From positions 1-45,815 of the forward strand of contig JANYEC010000031.1 of NCBI GenBank assembly GCA_025363295.1: a stretch of DNA of 45,815 nucleotides, in the 5' to 3' direction. Within the stretch, counting starts at the first letter, position 1. Each line of letters begins with the position of its first letter. Source of the DNA: Akkermansiaceae bacterium. GTDB lineage: Bacteria; Verrucomicrobiota; Verrucomicrobiia; Verrucomicrobiales; Akkermansiaceae. The position numbers and the translations under genes were made by a program. Shown piece by piece: positions 15,773 through 23,798 of this stretch. The notes below the pieces were generated by a model. It saw only the letters and a program-made list of their open reading frames with translations, was not told the DNA's origin and searched no databases.

Positions 15773-17131
15773 ATGATGAAAATGCAATATCGCTTGTCGT
15801 GGATTTGTTCATCTCGCAGTTGCGCGGCAACGAAAAATCACCCAGGTTGCAGCGTCTTGCAGAAAAAACCAGATACCGCCGACTCTCATTGGGACGCCAT
15901 CATCATCGGAGGAGGTCCTGCGGGTTCTACCGCCGCGACAACCTTAGCGCAGGCTGGGCGGCGGGTGTTAGTGCTGGAAAAGGCGAAATTTCCGCGATTT
16001 CACATCGGCGAATCCTTGCTTCCTTATAACCGAAAAATTTTCGACGATCTCGGGGTTTGGGAAAAAATCGCCAGCGCGGGCTTCACCAAAAAACGAGGGG
16101 CGCAATTTGTAATGGGCAATGACTCGCGCGCGAATCGGCTAGATTTCTCAAAAGGCGCATTCACCGAGTATCCGGAAGCGGTGCAGGTGGAGCGTGCGAA
16201 ATTCGACGATATTCTTCTCCACCACTCGCGCGAGGCTGGTGCCGTCGTCCGTGAAGAAAGTGCTGTGCTTGAACATCGCGTGGAAAAAGACCGCGTTGTG
16301 ATCAAACACCGCGCGGCGGATGGATCGGAGCATGAGGTGGAGGCACCTTACCTGATAGATGCCAGCGGACTCACCAATTTCACCGCGAACCGCGAATCCC
16401 TCCGGAACTACTATCCGGGCCATCGCAAGATCGCCATTTTCAGTCACTTCTCCGGCGTAGAGATGCCGACGGGCGAGCAAGAAGGCGACATCGTCATCGT
16501 GCGGAGAGAAAAATCGTGGTGCTGGCTCATTCCTCTATCAGCAAAAAAAACAAGCGTCGGTCTGGTCATCGATGCGGCAGATTTTAAGGCGCTTGGGAAA
16601 AAGCCACAGCAAGTTTTCGACGAAGCTATCGCCGCCACACCTGCGGTTCAAAAACGATTTTCCGCCGCGAAGATGTCGGAGGAACTCCACGTGATTGTTG
16701 ATTTTTCCTATAAGAACGAAACGCTGGTTTCACCGCGCGTCGTGAGAGTGGGGGATTCTTCGGGCTTCATTGATCCAATGTTCTCCAGCGGGGTTTTGTT
16801 AGCGATGACCAGCGGCCAGCAAGGAGCCCAAGCTGTGCATCGCGCTTTGAAATCCGGCAAAGCCGTCACTGCGGAGATGAAACGCTACGAAAAAGATAAC
16901 CGCAAACGCATCGCCATTTACTGGGAGTTCATCGAGAATTTCTACAAGCTCCACTTCACCCAGATCTTCTTCCAGCCCTACAATCGCTGGGGACTCGTGT
17001 GCTCCGTCAACGCGGTGCTGGCAGGGCGCACGGACCTATCATTTTCCGTTAGGTGGCGGCTACGAGTCTTTTTCTTCCTCGCTTGGCTAAACAAACACAT
17101 CCCGGTCGCCAAGCGCATCGAAATTAGTTAG
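15773..17131 (+). CDS. Flavin-dependent halogenase-like monooxygenase (second of a divergent pair)
   Basis: 452 residues from ATG 15773. The Rossmann motif IIGGGPAGSTAA (about 44-55) follows an atypical 28-residue leader. TTG 15857, just before QKKPDTADSHWD, may be the true start. Further motifs are KFPRFHIGESLLP (72-84), the W-C-W-L-I-P signature (W-x-W-x-I-P, about 249-254) and VGDSSGFIDPMFSSGV, the halogenase-type C-terminal FAD motif. The protein needs a flavin reductase for reduced FAD; none lies beside it. It is divergent from the preceding relative, so both may answer to one control region between 15735 and 15856. Halogenation is inferred from the motif. Related flavoproteins also act as plain monooxygenases or reductases. 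Confidence 0.75.
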   Translation: MMKMQYRLSWICSSRSCAATKNHPGCSVLQKKPDTADSHWDAIIIGGGPAGSTAATTLAQAGRRVLVLEKAKFPRFHIGESLLPYNRKIFDDLGVWEKIASAGFTKKRGAQFVMGNDSRANRLDFSKGAFTEYPEAVQVERAKFDDILLHHSREAGAVVREESAVLEHRVEKDRVVIKHRAADGSEHEVEAPYLIDASGLTNFTANRESLRNYYPGHRKIAIFSHFSGVEMPTGEQEGDIVIVRREKSWCWLIPLSAKKTSVGLVIDAADFKALGKKPQQVFDEAIAATPAVQKRFSAAKMSEELHVIVDFSYKNETLVSPRVVRVGDSSGFIDPMFSSGVLLAMTSGQQGAQAVHRALKSGKAVTAEMKRYEKDNRKRIAIYWEFIENFYKLHFTQIFFQPYNRWGLVCSVNAVLAGRTDLSFSVRWRLRVFFFLAWLNKHIPVAKRIEIS

Positions 17132-17138
17132 GCATCGT

Positions 17139-17161
17139 CACGGACCGCGAAATTCATTCCG
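17139..17161 (+). repeat. Short dispersed repeat, copy B
   Basis: CACGGACCGCGAAATTCATT and the following bases match 13396-13418 at 21 of 23 positions. It lies 7 bp after the stop of the second halogenase-like gene. The function is unknown. Confidence 0.4.
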
Positions 17162-17254
17162 CCCGCGCATAGAAACGCTCCAACGCCGCAATCAAGGGCC
17201 CAGTCAGCGGCGGTTTTCCCTTGAATACCTGCATTCGGAAGACAAGTTCGCAGC

Positions 17255-17914
17255 ATGAATCCAAACCCGCGCTTCCCCGTTCTGGCGTCCTTTTTCGCCG
17301 CAGCTTGTTCTTTCACCACCGCTCTCGCTGAAATACCTAGCGCGAAGGTCTCCCTCTTCAATGGGAAAGATACCACTGGCTGGATTTCCTTTCTGAAAAA
17401 CAACGCTCCGGCGGATCAAACGTGGACGGTCAAAGACGGCTTGCTCATTTGCACCGGTGCACCCAATGGATTTCTCCGCACAGAGAAACCGTATGAGCAA
17501 TATAAGTTCACCGTGGAGTGGCGTTTTACCAAGCCCGGCAACACCGGCGTCGTTGTGCACATGACACCGCCGGATGCGGTCTGGCCGAAGTCCATCGAGT
17601 GCCAAGGAATGAACAAGAGCCAGGGAGATTTCTATCTATGGTCAGGAGCCACTGCCGCCGGAACCACACCACTGTTAGGTAAGGACGGCGAGATCCACGG
17701 CTATAAGATCGCCCGCGCCGGTGCGGATGCGGAAAATCCAACGGGCGAGTGGAACACCTTCACCGTCGTTTGCGATAAAGACGCGGTGATTATTTTCGTC
17801 AACGGCAAGGAAGTCAATAAACTGAGCGGTGCCAATCTAACATCCGGCTTCATCGGCCTCCAGTCCGAGGGCGGTGCCTTCGAGGTGAAGCAGGCAGTGA
17901 TCGAGCCGCTATGA
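17255..17914 (+). CDS. Secreted DUF1080 (3-keto-disaccharide hydrolase-like) protein
   Basis: 219 residues. The signal peptide MNPNPRFPVLASFFAAACSFTTALA is followed by a single concanavalin-like beta-sandwich. Family hallmarks in order are SLFNGKDTTGW near residue 33, WTVKDGLLICTG, FTVEWRF, GNTGVVVHM, SIECQGMN, GEWNTFTVVC, VIIFVNGKEVNK and a closing GFIGLQSEGGAFEVK. DUF1080 proteins are abundant in Verrucomicrobiota and Planctomycetes. Some act on 3-keto-glycosides, others bind carbohydrate. It is presumably periplasmic. The gene converges on rapA and overlaps its end by 6 bp. Confidence 0.85.
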   Translation: MNPNPRFPVLASFFAAACSFTTALAEIPSAKVSLFNGKDTTGWISFLKNNAPADQTWTVKDGLLICTGAPNGFLRTEKPYEQYKFTVEWRFTKPGNTGVVVHMTPPDAVWPKSIECQGMNKSQGDFYLWSGATAAGTTPLLGKDGEIHGYKIARAGADAENPTGEWNTFTVVCDKDAVIIFVNGKEVNKLSGANLTSGFIGLQSEGGAFEVKQAVIEPL

Positions 17915-20641
17915 TCCGTTAGGCGGTGCTTTCCAAATTAACCGCACGGCATCCAGCCGGACGCGGGCATTGTGAATGACACTTGCCAATTGCTGCTCAC
18001 GTTGTTCGAGCGCGGTGATTTCTTCTGGCCGGATGTGGTCGTTCACCTCGGAGAGATCGCGCAGGCGGTTGGTTTCGGAGGTCATCTGCTCACGCATCGC
18101 CAGCAGGGCTAATTCGATCACCACTTTGCTCCGGTGGTTACCGAGCGCACGGGCATGGTCTAACATTTCCGGCAAAAACGTGCGCTTCACTTTTTCATTC
18201 CGCAGCAGTCCGGCAGCATCGCCCTTGCGCAGCGGAGGATTTGTGAATTCAGCGTTTTCCGAGTGATCCGCGCCCTTGTGATCGACGATGACACGCAGCG
18301 GAGTTTGAGGTAGGAAGCGATCCACGTGCAGTTCCGCAGGGGCCACGCACTCCACTACCAGCCAGGCATCTAGCAGGATTGCCTTATCGCCCGGCGCATC
18401 CCAAATCGCGAAGGAGGCATTTCCTGCCTCAGACCCTAACATGAGATCGAGAGCCCCGCGCACCATCGGATGGTCCCAAGTGAGAAATGCCTCCTGCTCA
18501 CGCTCTAACGCCCGCTGCCGATCGAGCGTCACGGTCATTCCCTCATGCGGCAGGGCGGGGAAAGCATCTGATTTCAAATTCCCCGGAAGCAGGAAATAAC
18601 GGCGTTTTCCCAGCTCCTCGATGTGCAGCCCGGAATGCTCAAACAGACGCAAGAGAAAGTCTTCGAAATCCGTGTTCTCGTCCCACTTCCGGATGTTCTC
18701 TACTAGCCAGGCCGAGCGCTCCGGCCGGTGCGAACTTCTTGCTAACAAACGATCCTGCCCGTGGGCAAGGCGCTCCGAAATCCGTTTTCGGCAGATCAAC
18801 GTCTTTTCTATCAGTGAGTCCACCAAAGTAGGCTCCGAAAGTGCTTCGTCCAAATCTTCTTCTAACTCGCTCTGGATTTCCGCCGCTCCGGCCGGACTTG
18901 CGCGGAAGGCATCGAGCCCTTCCTCCAGCCAACGCACGCGGACATGTTCTTCGGTGTCGGGAAAGTAAGGCGCGTGGACTTGGATCGTGCCGCGCTGGCC
19001 AATTCGGTCGAGCCGTCCGATCCGTTGTTCTAGCAGATCTACGTCATCGGGCAGATCATATAACACGAGATGCCGGGCGAACTGGAAATTCCGTCCCTCG
19101 CTTCCAATCTCCGAGCATACCAAAACTCGCGCCCCATCCGGCTCTGCGAAAAACGCTGCATTTCGGTCTCTTTGGAGCAACGAGAGCTCTTCGTGAAACA
19201 ACGCGCCCACCACGCCCGTTGTATCCCGCAGTTGTTCCAAAATTTCCTCCGCCAGCTCGCGAGTGCGGGTGATCACGACGATTTTTTCCTCTCCGTGTTT
19301 TTCTAGCAAATCACTCAACCATTTCAGCTTATCCTCTACCGGGGCCAGCCGTGGCTCCCGCTGGGGGAAGCCCCCGAGCTTCGCCCGCGTATTGCGAAAC
19401 ATCACACGCCCTACGCCGAAACTATCCAACAGATCAGACATGAGGCGCTCGCGCGCGGCTGGCTTTTCATCGAGCAAATCCTGCACGCCGCGTTCTAATC
19501 GCCCGCGTCCGGCGACCCATTTTTGCAGTTTTTCGTTTACGTTTTCACCCGCCGCAAGCGCCTCGACGACGGCCGCGACTTCTTCATAATGCTGCGTTTC
19601 TTCACGATACTTTTCCAAATCCGAATGCCGTTCCGGGTCTAGCAACTGCAACCTCGCAAAATGGCCGTCCGGTCCGAGCTGTTGTGGCGTGGCGGTAAGT
19701 AGCAGCAAGCCCGCCGTGATTTCCGCCAAGCCACGGACCATTTCATAAGCTGGCCCTGGGGCACCTGGCGACCATTCGAGATGGTGCGCCTCATCCACGA
19801 CGAGAATGTCCCAACCCGCTTCGCGCGCCTGTGTCGCACGGGCTTCGTTTTCTGCTAAAAATTCCACCGCTGCTAGCACCCATTGGCTGTCGCAAAACGG
19901 ATTGCAGTCGGGATCACCATACTCGATCGCCTCACAGCGACCTTCGTCGAAAATGCTGAAGGAAAGTTGGAAACGCCGGAGCAGTTCGACAAACCATTGA
20001 TGCACTAACGGCTCCGGCACGAGGATGAGCACACGCTGCGCTCGGCCAGTTAGAATGAGCCGATGGAGGATCAAACACGCTTCGATGGTTTTCCCAAGTC
20101 CAACTTGATCTGCTAACAAAACACGCGGTCGCGACCGGTTCGCCACTTCATCCGCGATGAAAAGCTGGTGAGGGATTAGATCCATCCGGGCGCCTGCTAG
20201 ACCACGCACGGGCGAGCGACGCATCTCGGCGCGGCGGCGCAGCGCTTCGCCGCGCAAATCGAAATCCGCCGGCTCATCGAGTTTGCCGCCGAAGAGGCGT
20301 TCCTGCGGCTTGCTGAAACTGATCGAATTGGAGAGTTGGGCCTCCTTGATTTCACGAACCTTCGTTTGATAGATGAGCAGTCCGTTTTCCTCGCGGACGC
20401 CGAGCACTTCCATTTCCTCACCGGAGTGAACTTTGATGGGGTCGCCCGGCTGGAATTTCACCCGCCGCAGCGGCGCGGTGTCGGTGGCGTAGCAGCGCTT
20501 TTCACCCGCCGCCGGAAAGTGGATGTCCACGCGCCCATCGCCCCTCGCCGTGATGATGCCGAGACCGAGTTCCGGTTCGCTATCGCTCACCCAACGTTGC
20601 CCGCGCGTCCATGTATTTTCCGATTTGCCTTGCTCCGCCAT
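17909..20641 (-). CDS. rapA: RNA polymerase-associated SWI2/SNF2 ATPase RapA
   Basis: 910 residues from ATG 20641. An ATG at 20692 would add 17 basic residues. N-terminal Tudor-like/KOW segments (GQRWVSDSEPELGLGII..., VKFQPGDPIKVHSGEEMEV) are followed by the helicase core. Walker A is ADQVGLGKT (about 178-185), motif II is DEAH (about 283-286), and the motif III region is LLLLTATPQQ. The second RecA lobe carries CSEIGSEGRNFQFA, and motif VI is EQRIGRLDRIGQ. An acidic alpha-helical region and the RapA C-terminal domain follow. RapA recycles RNA polymerase after transcription. The protein is close to the usual 960-970 residues. It is divergent from the nucleotidyltransferase and convergent with the DUF1080 gene. 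Confidence 0.9.
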   Translation of the reverse strand: MAEQGKSENTWTRGQRWVSDSEPELGLGIITARGDGRVDIHFPAAGEKRCYATDTAPLRRVKFQPGDPIKVHSGEEMEVLGVREENGLLIYQTKVREIKEAQLSNSISFSKPQERLFGGKLDEPADFDLRGEALRRRAEMRRSPVRGLAGARMDLIPHQLFIADEVANRSRPRVLLADQVGLGKTIEACLILHRLILTGRAQRVLILVPEPLVHQWFVELLRRFQLSFSIFDEGRCEAIEYGDPDCNPFCDSQWVLAAVEFLAENEARATQAREAGWDILVVDEAHHLEWSPGAPGPAYEMVRGLAEITAGLLLLTATPQQLGPDGHFARLQLLDPERHSDLEKYREETQHYEEVAAVVEALAAGENVNEKLQKWVAGRGRLERGVQDLLDEKPAARERLMSDLLDSFGVGRVMFRNTRAKLGGFPQREPRLAPVEDKLKWLSDLLEKHGEEKIVVITRTRELAEEILEQLRDTTGVVGALFHEELSLLQRDRNAAFFAEPDGARVLVCSEIGSEGRNFQFARHLVLYDLPDDVDLLEQRIGRLDRIGQRGTIQVHAPYFPDTEEHVRVRWLEEGLDAFRASPAGAAEIQSELEEDLDEALSEPTLVDSLIEKTLICRKRISERLAHGQDRLLARSSHRPERSAWLVENIRKWDENTDFEDFLLRLFEHSGLHIEELGKRRYFLLPGNLKSDAFPALPHEGMTVTLDRQRALEREQEAFLTWDHPMVRGALDLMLGSEAGNASFAIWDAPGDKAILLDAWLVVECVAPAELHVDRFLPQTPLRVIVDHKGADHSENAEFTNPPLRKGDAAGLLRNEKVKRTFLPEMLDHARALGNHRSKVVIELALLAMREQMTSETNRLRDLSEVNDHIRPEEITALEQREQQLASVIHNARVRLDAVRLIWKAPPNGS

Positions 20642-20734
20642 TTTAACCAAACGAGCTGCTTTCGAGAAAAAAGGAAAGCGCAAAGACCGCATGGAACGCT
20701 GGCATTAGACGGCATCTTGATCCAGCCTCGATCC

Positions 20735-21268
20735 ATGGAAAGTTTCCTCACCACCGTTGCACGGCTCATGGCTGAAAAGGAACTCCCGGCTTTGATGATC
20801 GGCGGCCACGCGGTGACCGCTCTCGGACATCCTCGGGCGACGTTTGATTTGGATCTCGTGATCCCGCGCTCCTCTGCCGCGAGGTGGAAAGACGAACTTG
20901 CCAAACTTCGCTACCACTTATTCGCGGAATCCCCAAATTTTCACCAATATGAAGCCAGCCATGAACTTCCGCTGCCGCCCCTCGACCTCATGTTAGTGGA
21001 CGACGCGATTTTCCACACCTTGGAGCTCACTAAATCCAACTCCAGTCCGATCGCCACGCCTGGAGTGATCGCCATGATCGCTCTGAAGCTTCACGCGATC
21101 CATCAACCGACTCGTGAAAATGTAGAAAAGGACTGGTCCGACGTCTTCGCCCTTGTGAAAGCTCACCACCTCTCGCTAGACGAACCCGGATTTTCCGCTA
21201 TCATCTTAAAGCATGGAGGAGCAACCGCCATCGAACGCATCAGCGCCTCGCTCATTGGCGGAAATTGA
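20735..21268 (+). CDS. Nucleotidyltransferase-fold protein (AbiEii/MNT-like)
   Basis: 177 residues from ATG 20735; the longer upstream frame is antisense to rapA. It has the minimal nucleotidyltransferase motif G-G-H-A-V (23-27), Arg34 and the metal pair D-L-D (38-40), followed by a beta strand and a helical tail ending DWSDVFALVKAH. This arrangement occurs in AbiEii/AbiGii-type toxins, MntA-like antitoxins and stand-alone NTases of unknown role. A third Asp could be D84 in the DLMLVDDA segment. No HEPN partner with an RxxxxH motif is adjacent. A small ORF overlaps its 3' end. The cellular target is unknown. Confidence 0.75.
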   Translation: MESFLTTVARLMAEKELPALMIGGHAVTALGHPRATFDLDLVIPRSSAARWKDELAKLRYHLFAESPNFHQYEASHELPLPPLDLMLVDDAIFHTLELTKSNSSPIATPGVIAMIALKLHAIHQPTRENVEKDWSDVFALVKAHHLSLDEPGFSAIILKHGGATAIERISASLIGGN

Positions 21269-21422
21269 ACTCCCGTCCGGTGCCGGCCCGCGTCCCCACT
21301 CCGCCCGCTTTCTCGATCCGCGCGAGGTGGAAAAACACTTTGCGCCCCTCATCAAAAATCCCCGCAGCGCCGAACAACGCTGGGCGGACAAGGCGAATGC
21401 AACGCCATTTTCGGGCATCTAA
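21213..21422 (+). CDS. Small hypothetical protein overlapping the nucleotidyltransferase gene
   Basis: 69 residues from ATG 21213, overlapping the last 56 bp of the nucleotidyltransferase gene in another frame. Past the overlap the sequence is protein-like: a basic, mixed segment with SARFLDPREVEKHFAPLI and a final RWADKANATPF. No family was recognised. The overlap suggests translational coupling to the upstream gene, as a partner or accessory. It could be spurious, since the first third only mirrors the NTase reading frame. Confidence 0.45.
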   Translation: MEEQPPSNASAPRSLAEIELPSGAGPRPHSARFLDPREVEKHFAPLIKNPRSAEQRWADKANATPFSGI

Positions 21423-21944
21423 CGTAGGATGAATAGGTATGGCACCACATACGGAAAACCATTTTAAGTTTAGAAATTCCACGCGCGGTATAGTGAAGGG
21501 CTAGACATTGACGAAATACCCGACTCTTTGCCTTCAAGCTCGCCGCGTAGGGAGATTGCACTTCCGCAGACATCAAGGTAGCAACCCACGACGCAAGGCG
21601 CTTCGGACTCCGTTTACAATGACTGGCAACCCCCTGAGAGGCAGGGTAATCTTATCCCCGCAGCGCTCCAACAAATCACCCTGCGAAACCCGCAGAACGC
21701 CCCCGATGTGGCAATCCCGGAACCCGCGTGTCTCCCCAGCGCGGCGAATTTGAGCAGCCCTCCTGACTCCGCTCCGCGCTTTCCACTTCGGCTGCCCAAA
21801 TTCGGATCCCTCGCCACTCTACCCTTGATTCCCAATCGATGATCTTTTATTCATTTTCCTCACCCTGCCACCATTGCTTAGTTTAGCCCCTCTGTGGCCG
21901 GACTTTCGGGTCCACCTCAAACTCCACTTCTGATCTCTGTGAAA
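21423..21944. other. Intergenic region of about 520 bp upstream of the PEP-CTERM gene
   Basis: No convincing gene. One plus-strand frame is open from about 21571 to a TGA at 21840-21842, with a Pro-rich protein-like composition (NPQNAPDVAIPEP...) but no start codon after the preceding stop. It may be a gene remnant. The last 100 bp are AT-richer and pyrimidine-rich, as expected of a promoter, but no exact box was identified. Confidence 0.35.
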
Positions 21945-23708
21945 ATGCGGCACTTTCCTCCTTTTTCTGCCATTCTTTTGATCAGCCCGTTCTTAGATCA
22001 AACGCAGGCAGATACCATTTATAGCAACCTCCAGAACATCGCGATCCCGACGGGCGTCGATGGCGTCTATCTGGACGTGGACACCGGCACAACAAGCAGC
22101 GCTGAATTTACGGGCTGGGACATCAACCCGTTTTTCGGTGGCGTCGCCATCGGGAACAGTCCGGCCTTTCAAGCCGTCCGTGCGGGCACGGGTAACCTGG
22201 ACCGTATGCTCAATCTGATACCCGGCTCGGTAATCTCGGGTAGTCTAAAGTATTCTAGCGGCTATGGCGGCTCGGGAAATGCGGGAAGCGAGCATATCGG
22301 AGCAGGGGCAGACCAGTTTCAGGTAGGCACCGATGGGTATCTGGGTTTCAAATTCAATACGAACGGAAGCACCACTCCCCTGTATGGCTGGATCCGCATG
22401 TCGCTGACGAACAACACCGCCGGAGCTCTCATCAAGGACTGGGGCTATGACAACGCCGGTGGCTCGATCGTGATTGGCCGTGTGCAGCAGAGCGAGGCAT
22501 CTGGAGGAACACAAACCGTGACCCTGTCGCCGGGGATCGGTGAAAACTTCGCACTTGGCTCTGCGATCACCAATACTGGCGGGAATGTGAATAGTCTCCT
22601 CAAGATCGGCGCAGGCACTACTAGGCTCACTGCGTCTAACACCTACACAGGAATGACGACGATCAGTGCAGGCACCCTCTTGATCGCGGGTGATGCTTTT
22701 GCTGCCAGCGGCGTCCTGGGAGCCAACGCTAACTTGGTCATCGGTGATTTCACCAATAAGGGCGGTTCGGCTCTAACTGACGGGGCTTTTACCGTCGGTA
22801 AAACTATCACGCTTCAAGACATCGGGAGCGCTGCGAACACTTGGACCTTGGGTGGCAACACGGCCAATGCCTCCTCGTTTAACGGGAATATCACCCCGAG
22901 CTCTCTCGCTTACTCAGCGACGCTCAACCTGTCCCAGGTGACTGGCGGCACGACGAGTTTCTCGGGGATCATCGCTCCCAACCCGAACGTCGGTTTCGTC
23001 GCAAACGTGTCAAAGGTCGGTGGAGGCACGGTTATTTTAACGAACGCTAACACCTATGATGGCACCACCACCGTCACTGCGGGAATCTTGCTGGCAAATA
23101 ATACCACCGGCTCGGCGACTGGTGCGGGCGCGGTCAGCGTTTCATCTGGGGCAACGCTTGGCGGCAGCGGCTCCATCAGTGGCGCAACGACGATTTCATC
23201 AGGCGGCCTTCACACCGCAGGCACTTCTGTTACCACAGCGACTCCGACGGCCACACTGGCAAGAGAAACTTTCACTACTGGTATCACTTATGACGCCGGC
23301 TCGATCTTCGAGTGGAATCTAACTGCAAACGAGGCTAGCTCAGTCGGCACTCGTGGCATCGACTACGATGCCGTCAATACGGCCAGTTTAGCGTCCAATG
23401 GCGCGTTGGCGGTTTTTCGGGTGGTGTTGGAAGGGAGCCAAAACTTTAGTGAAAACTTTTGGAACTCAAACCGCACGTGGGGAGATATCTTCACCAACAT
23501 CGCAGCTAACAGCAGCTTGAATATCGCCACGGTCTTTCAAAGTACCGTTGAATATTATAATTCTGCGGGTTTACTCTCTAACGTGGCAGCCACCCAAGGT
23601 AACTTTACGATCAGCGGTAGTACGCTGAGCTGGACCCCGGTGCCAGAGCCCACTAGTGCTCTTGTAGGCCTGTTAATCACCGCTGGCATGATGCGCCGCC
23701 GCCGGTAA
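21945..23708 (+). CDS. PEP-CTERM secreted protein with autotransporter-type beta-strand repeats
   Basis: 587 residues from ATG 21945; a GTG at 21894 would add 17 residues. The signal peptide is MRHFPPFSAILLISPFLD with cleavage near QAD. The body is Gly/Ser/Thr/Asn-rich beta-helix sequence. It contains two clear PATR repeats, GAGTTRLTASNTYTGMTTIS around residue 226 and a related GGGTVILTNANTYDGTTTVT around 361, each marking one passenger repeat. The C-terminus is a PEP-CTERM sorting signal: VPEPTSALVGLL, then hydrophobic residues and a final MRRRR. Such proteins are exported, processed by an exosortase encoded elsewhere, and displayed or released into exopolysaccharide. No autotransporter barrel is present. 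It is followed 90 bp on by the fucosidase. Confidence 0.88.
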   Translation: MRHFPPFSAILLISPFLDQTQADTIYSNLQNIAIPTGVDGVYLDVDTGTTSSAEFTGWDINPFFGGVAIGNSPAFQAVRAGTGNLDRMLNLIPGSVISGSLKYSSGYGGSGNAGSEHIGAGADQFQVGTDGYLGFKFNTNGSTTPLYGWIRMSLTNNTAGALIKDWGYDNAGGSIVIGRVQQSEASGGTQTVTLSPGIGENFALGSAITNTGGNVNSLLKIGAGTTRLTASNTYTGMTTISAGTLLIAGDAFAASGVLGANANLVIGDFTNKGGSALTDGAFTVGKTITLQDIGSAANTWTLGGNTANASSFNGNITPSSLAYSATLNLSQVTGGTTSFSGIIAPNPNVGFVANVSKVGGGTVILTNANTYDGTTTVTAGILLANNTTGSATGAGAVSVSSGATLGGSGSISGATTISSGGLHTAGTSVTTATPTATLARETFTTGITYDAGSIFEWNLTANEASSVGTRGIDYDAVNTASLASNGALAVFRVVLEGSQNFSENFWNSNRTWGDIFTNIAANSSLNIATVFQSTVEYYNSAGLLSNVAATQGNFTISGSTLSWTPVPEPTSALVGLLITAGMMRRRR

Positions 23709-23798
23709 GGAGCGTAATGGACAGTCACCAAGATGGCCGAGATTATTGCACCGTCGTTCACGATCACCGCTCCCGATATTTTTCTCACCACGCTCTAA

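Noticed and set aside
21571..21842. Pro-rich open frame upstream of the PEP-CTERM gene as a gene
   Set aside because: No start codon after the preceding stop and no recognisable domain. At most a remnant.
22245..22642. Minus-strand ORFs inside the PEP-CTERM gene
   Set aside because: Shadows of a repetitive Gly/Thr-rich gene, with no independent coding evidence.
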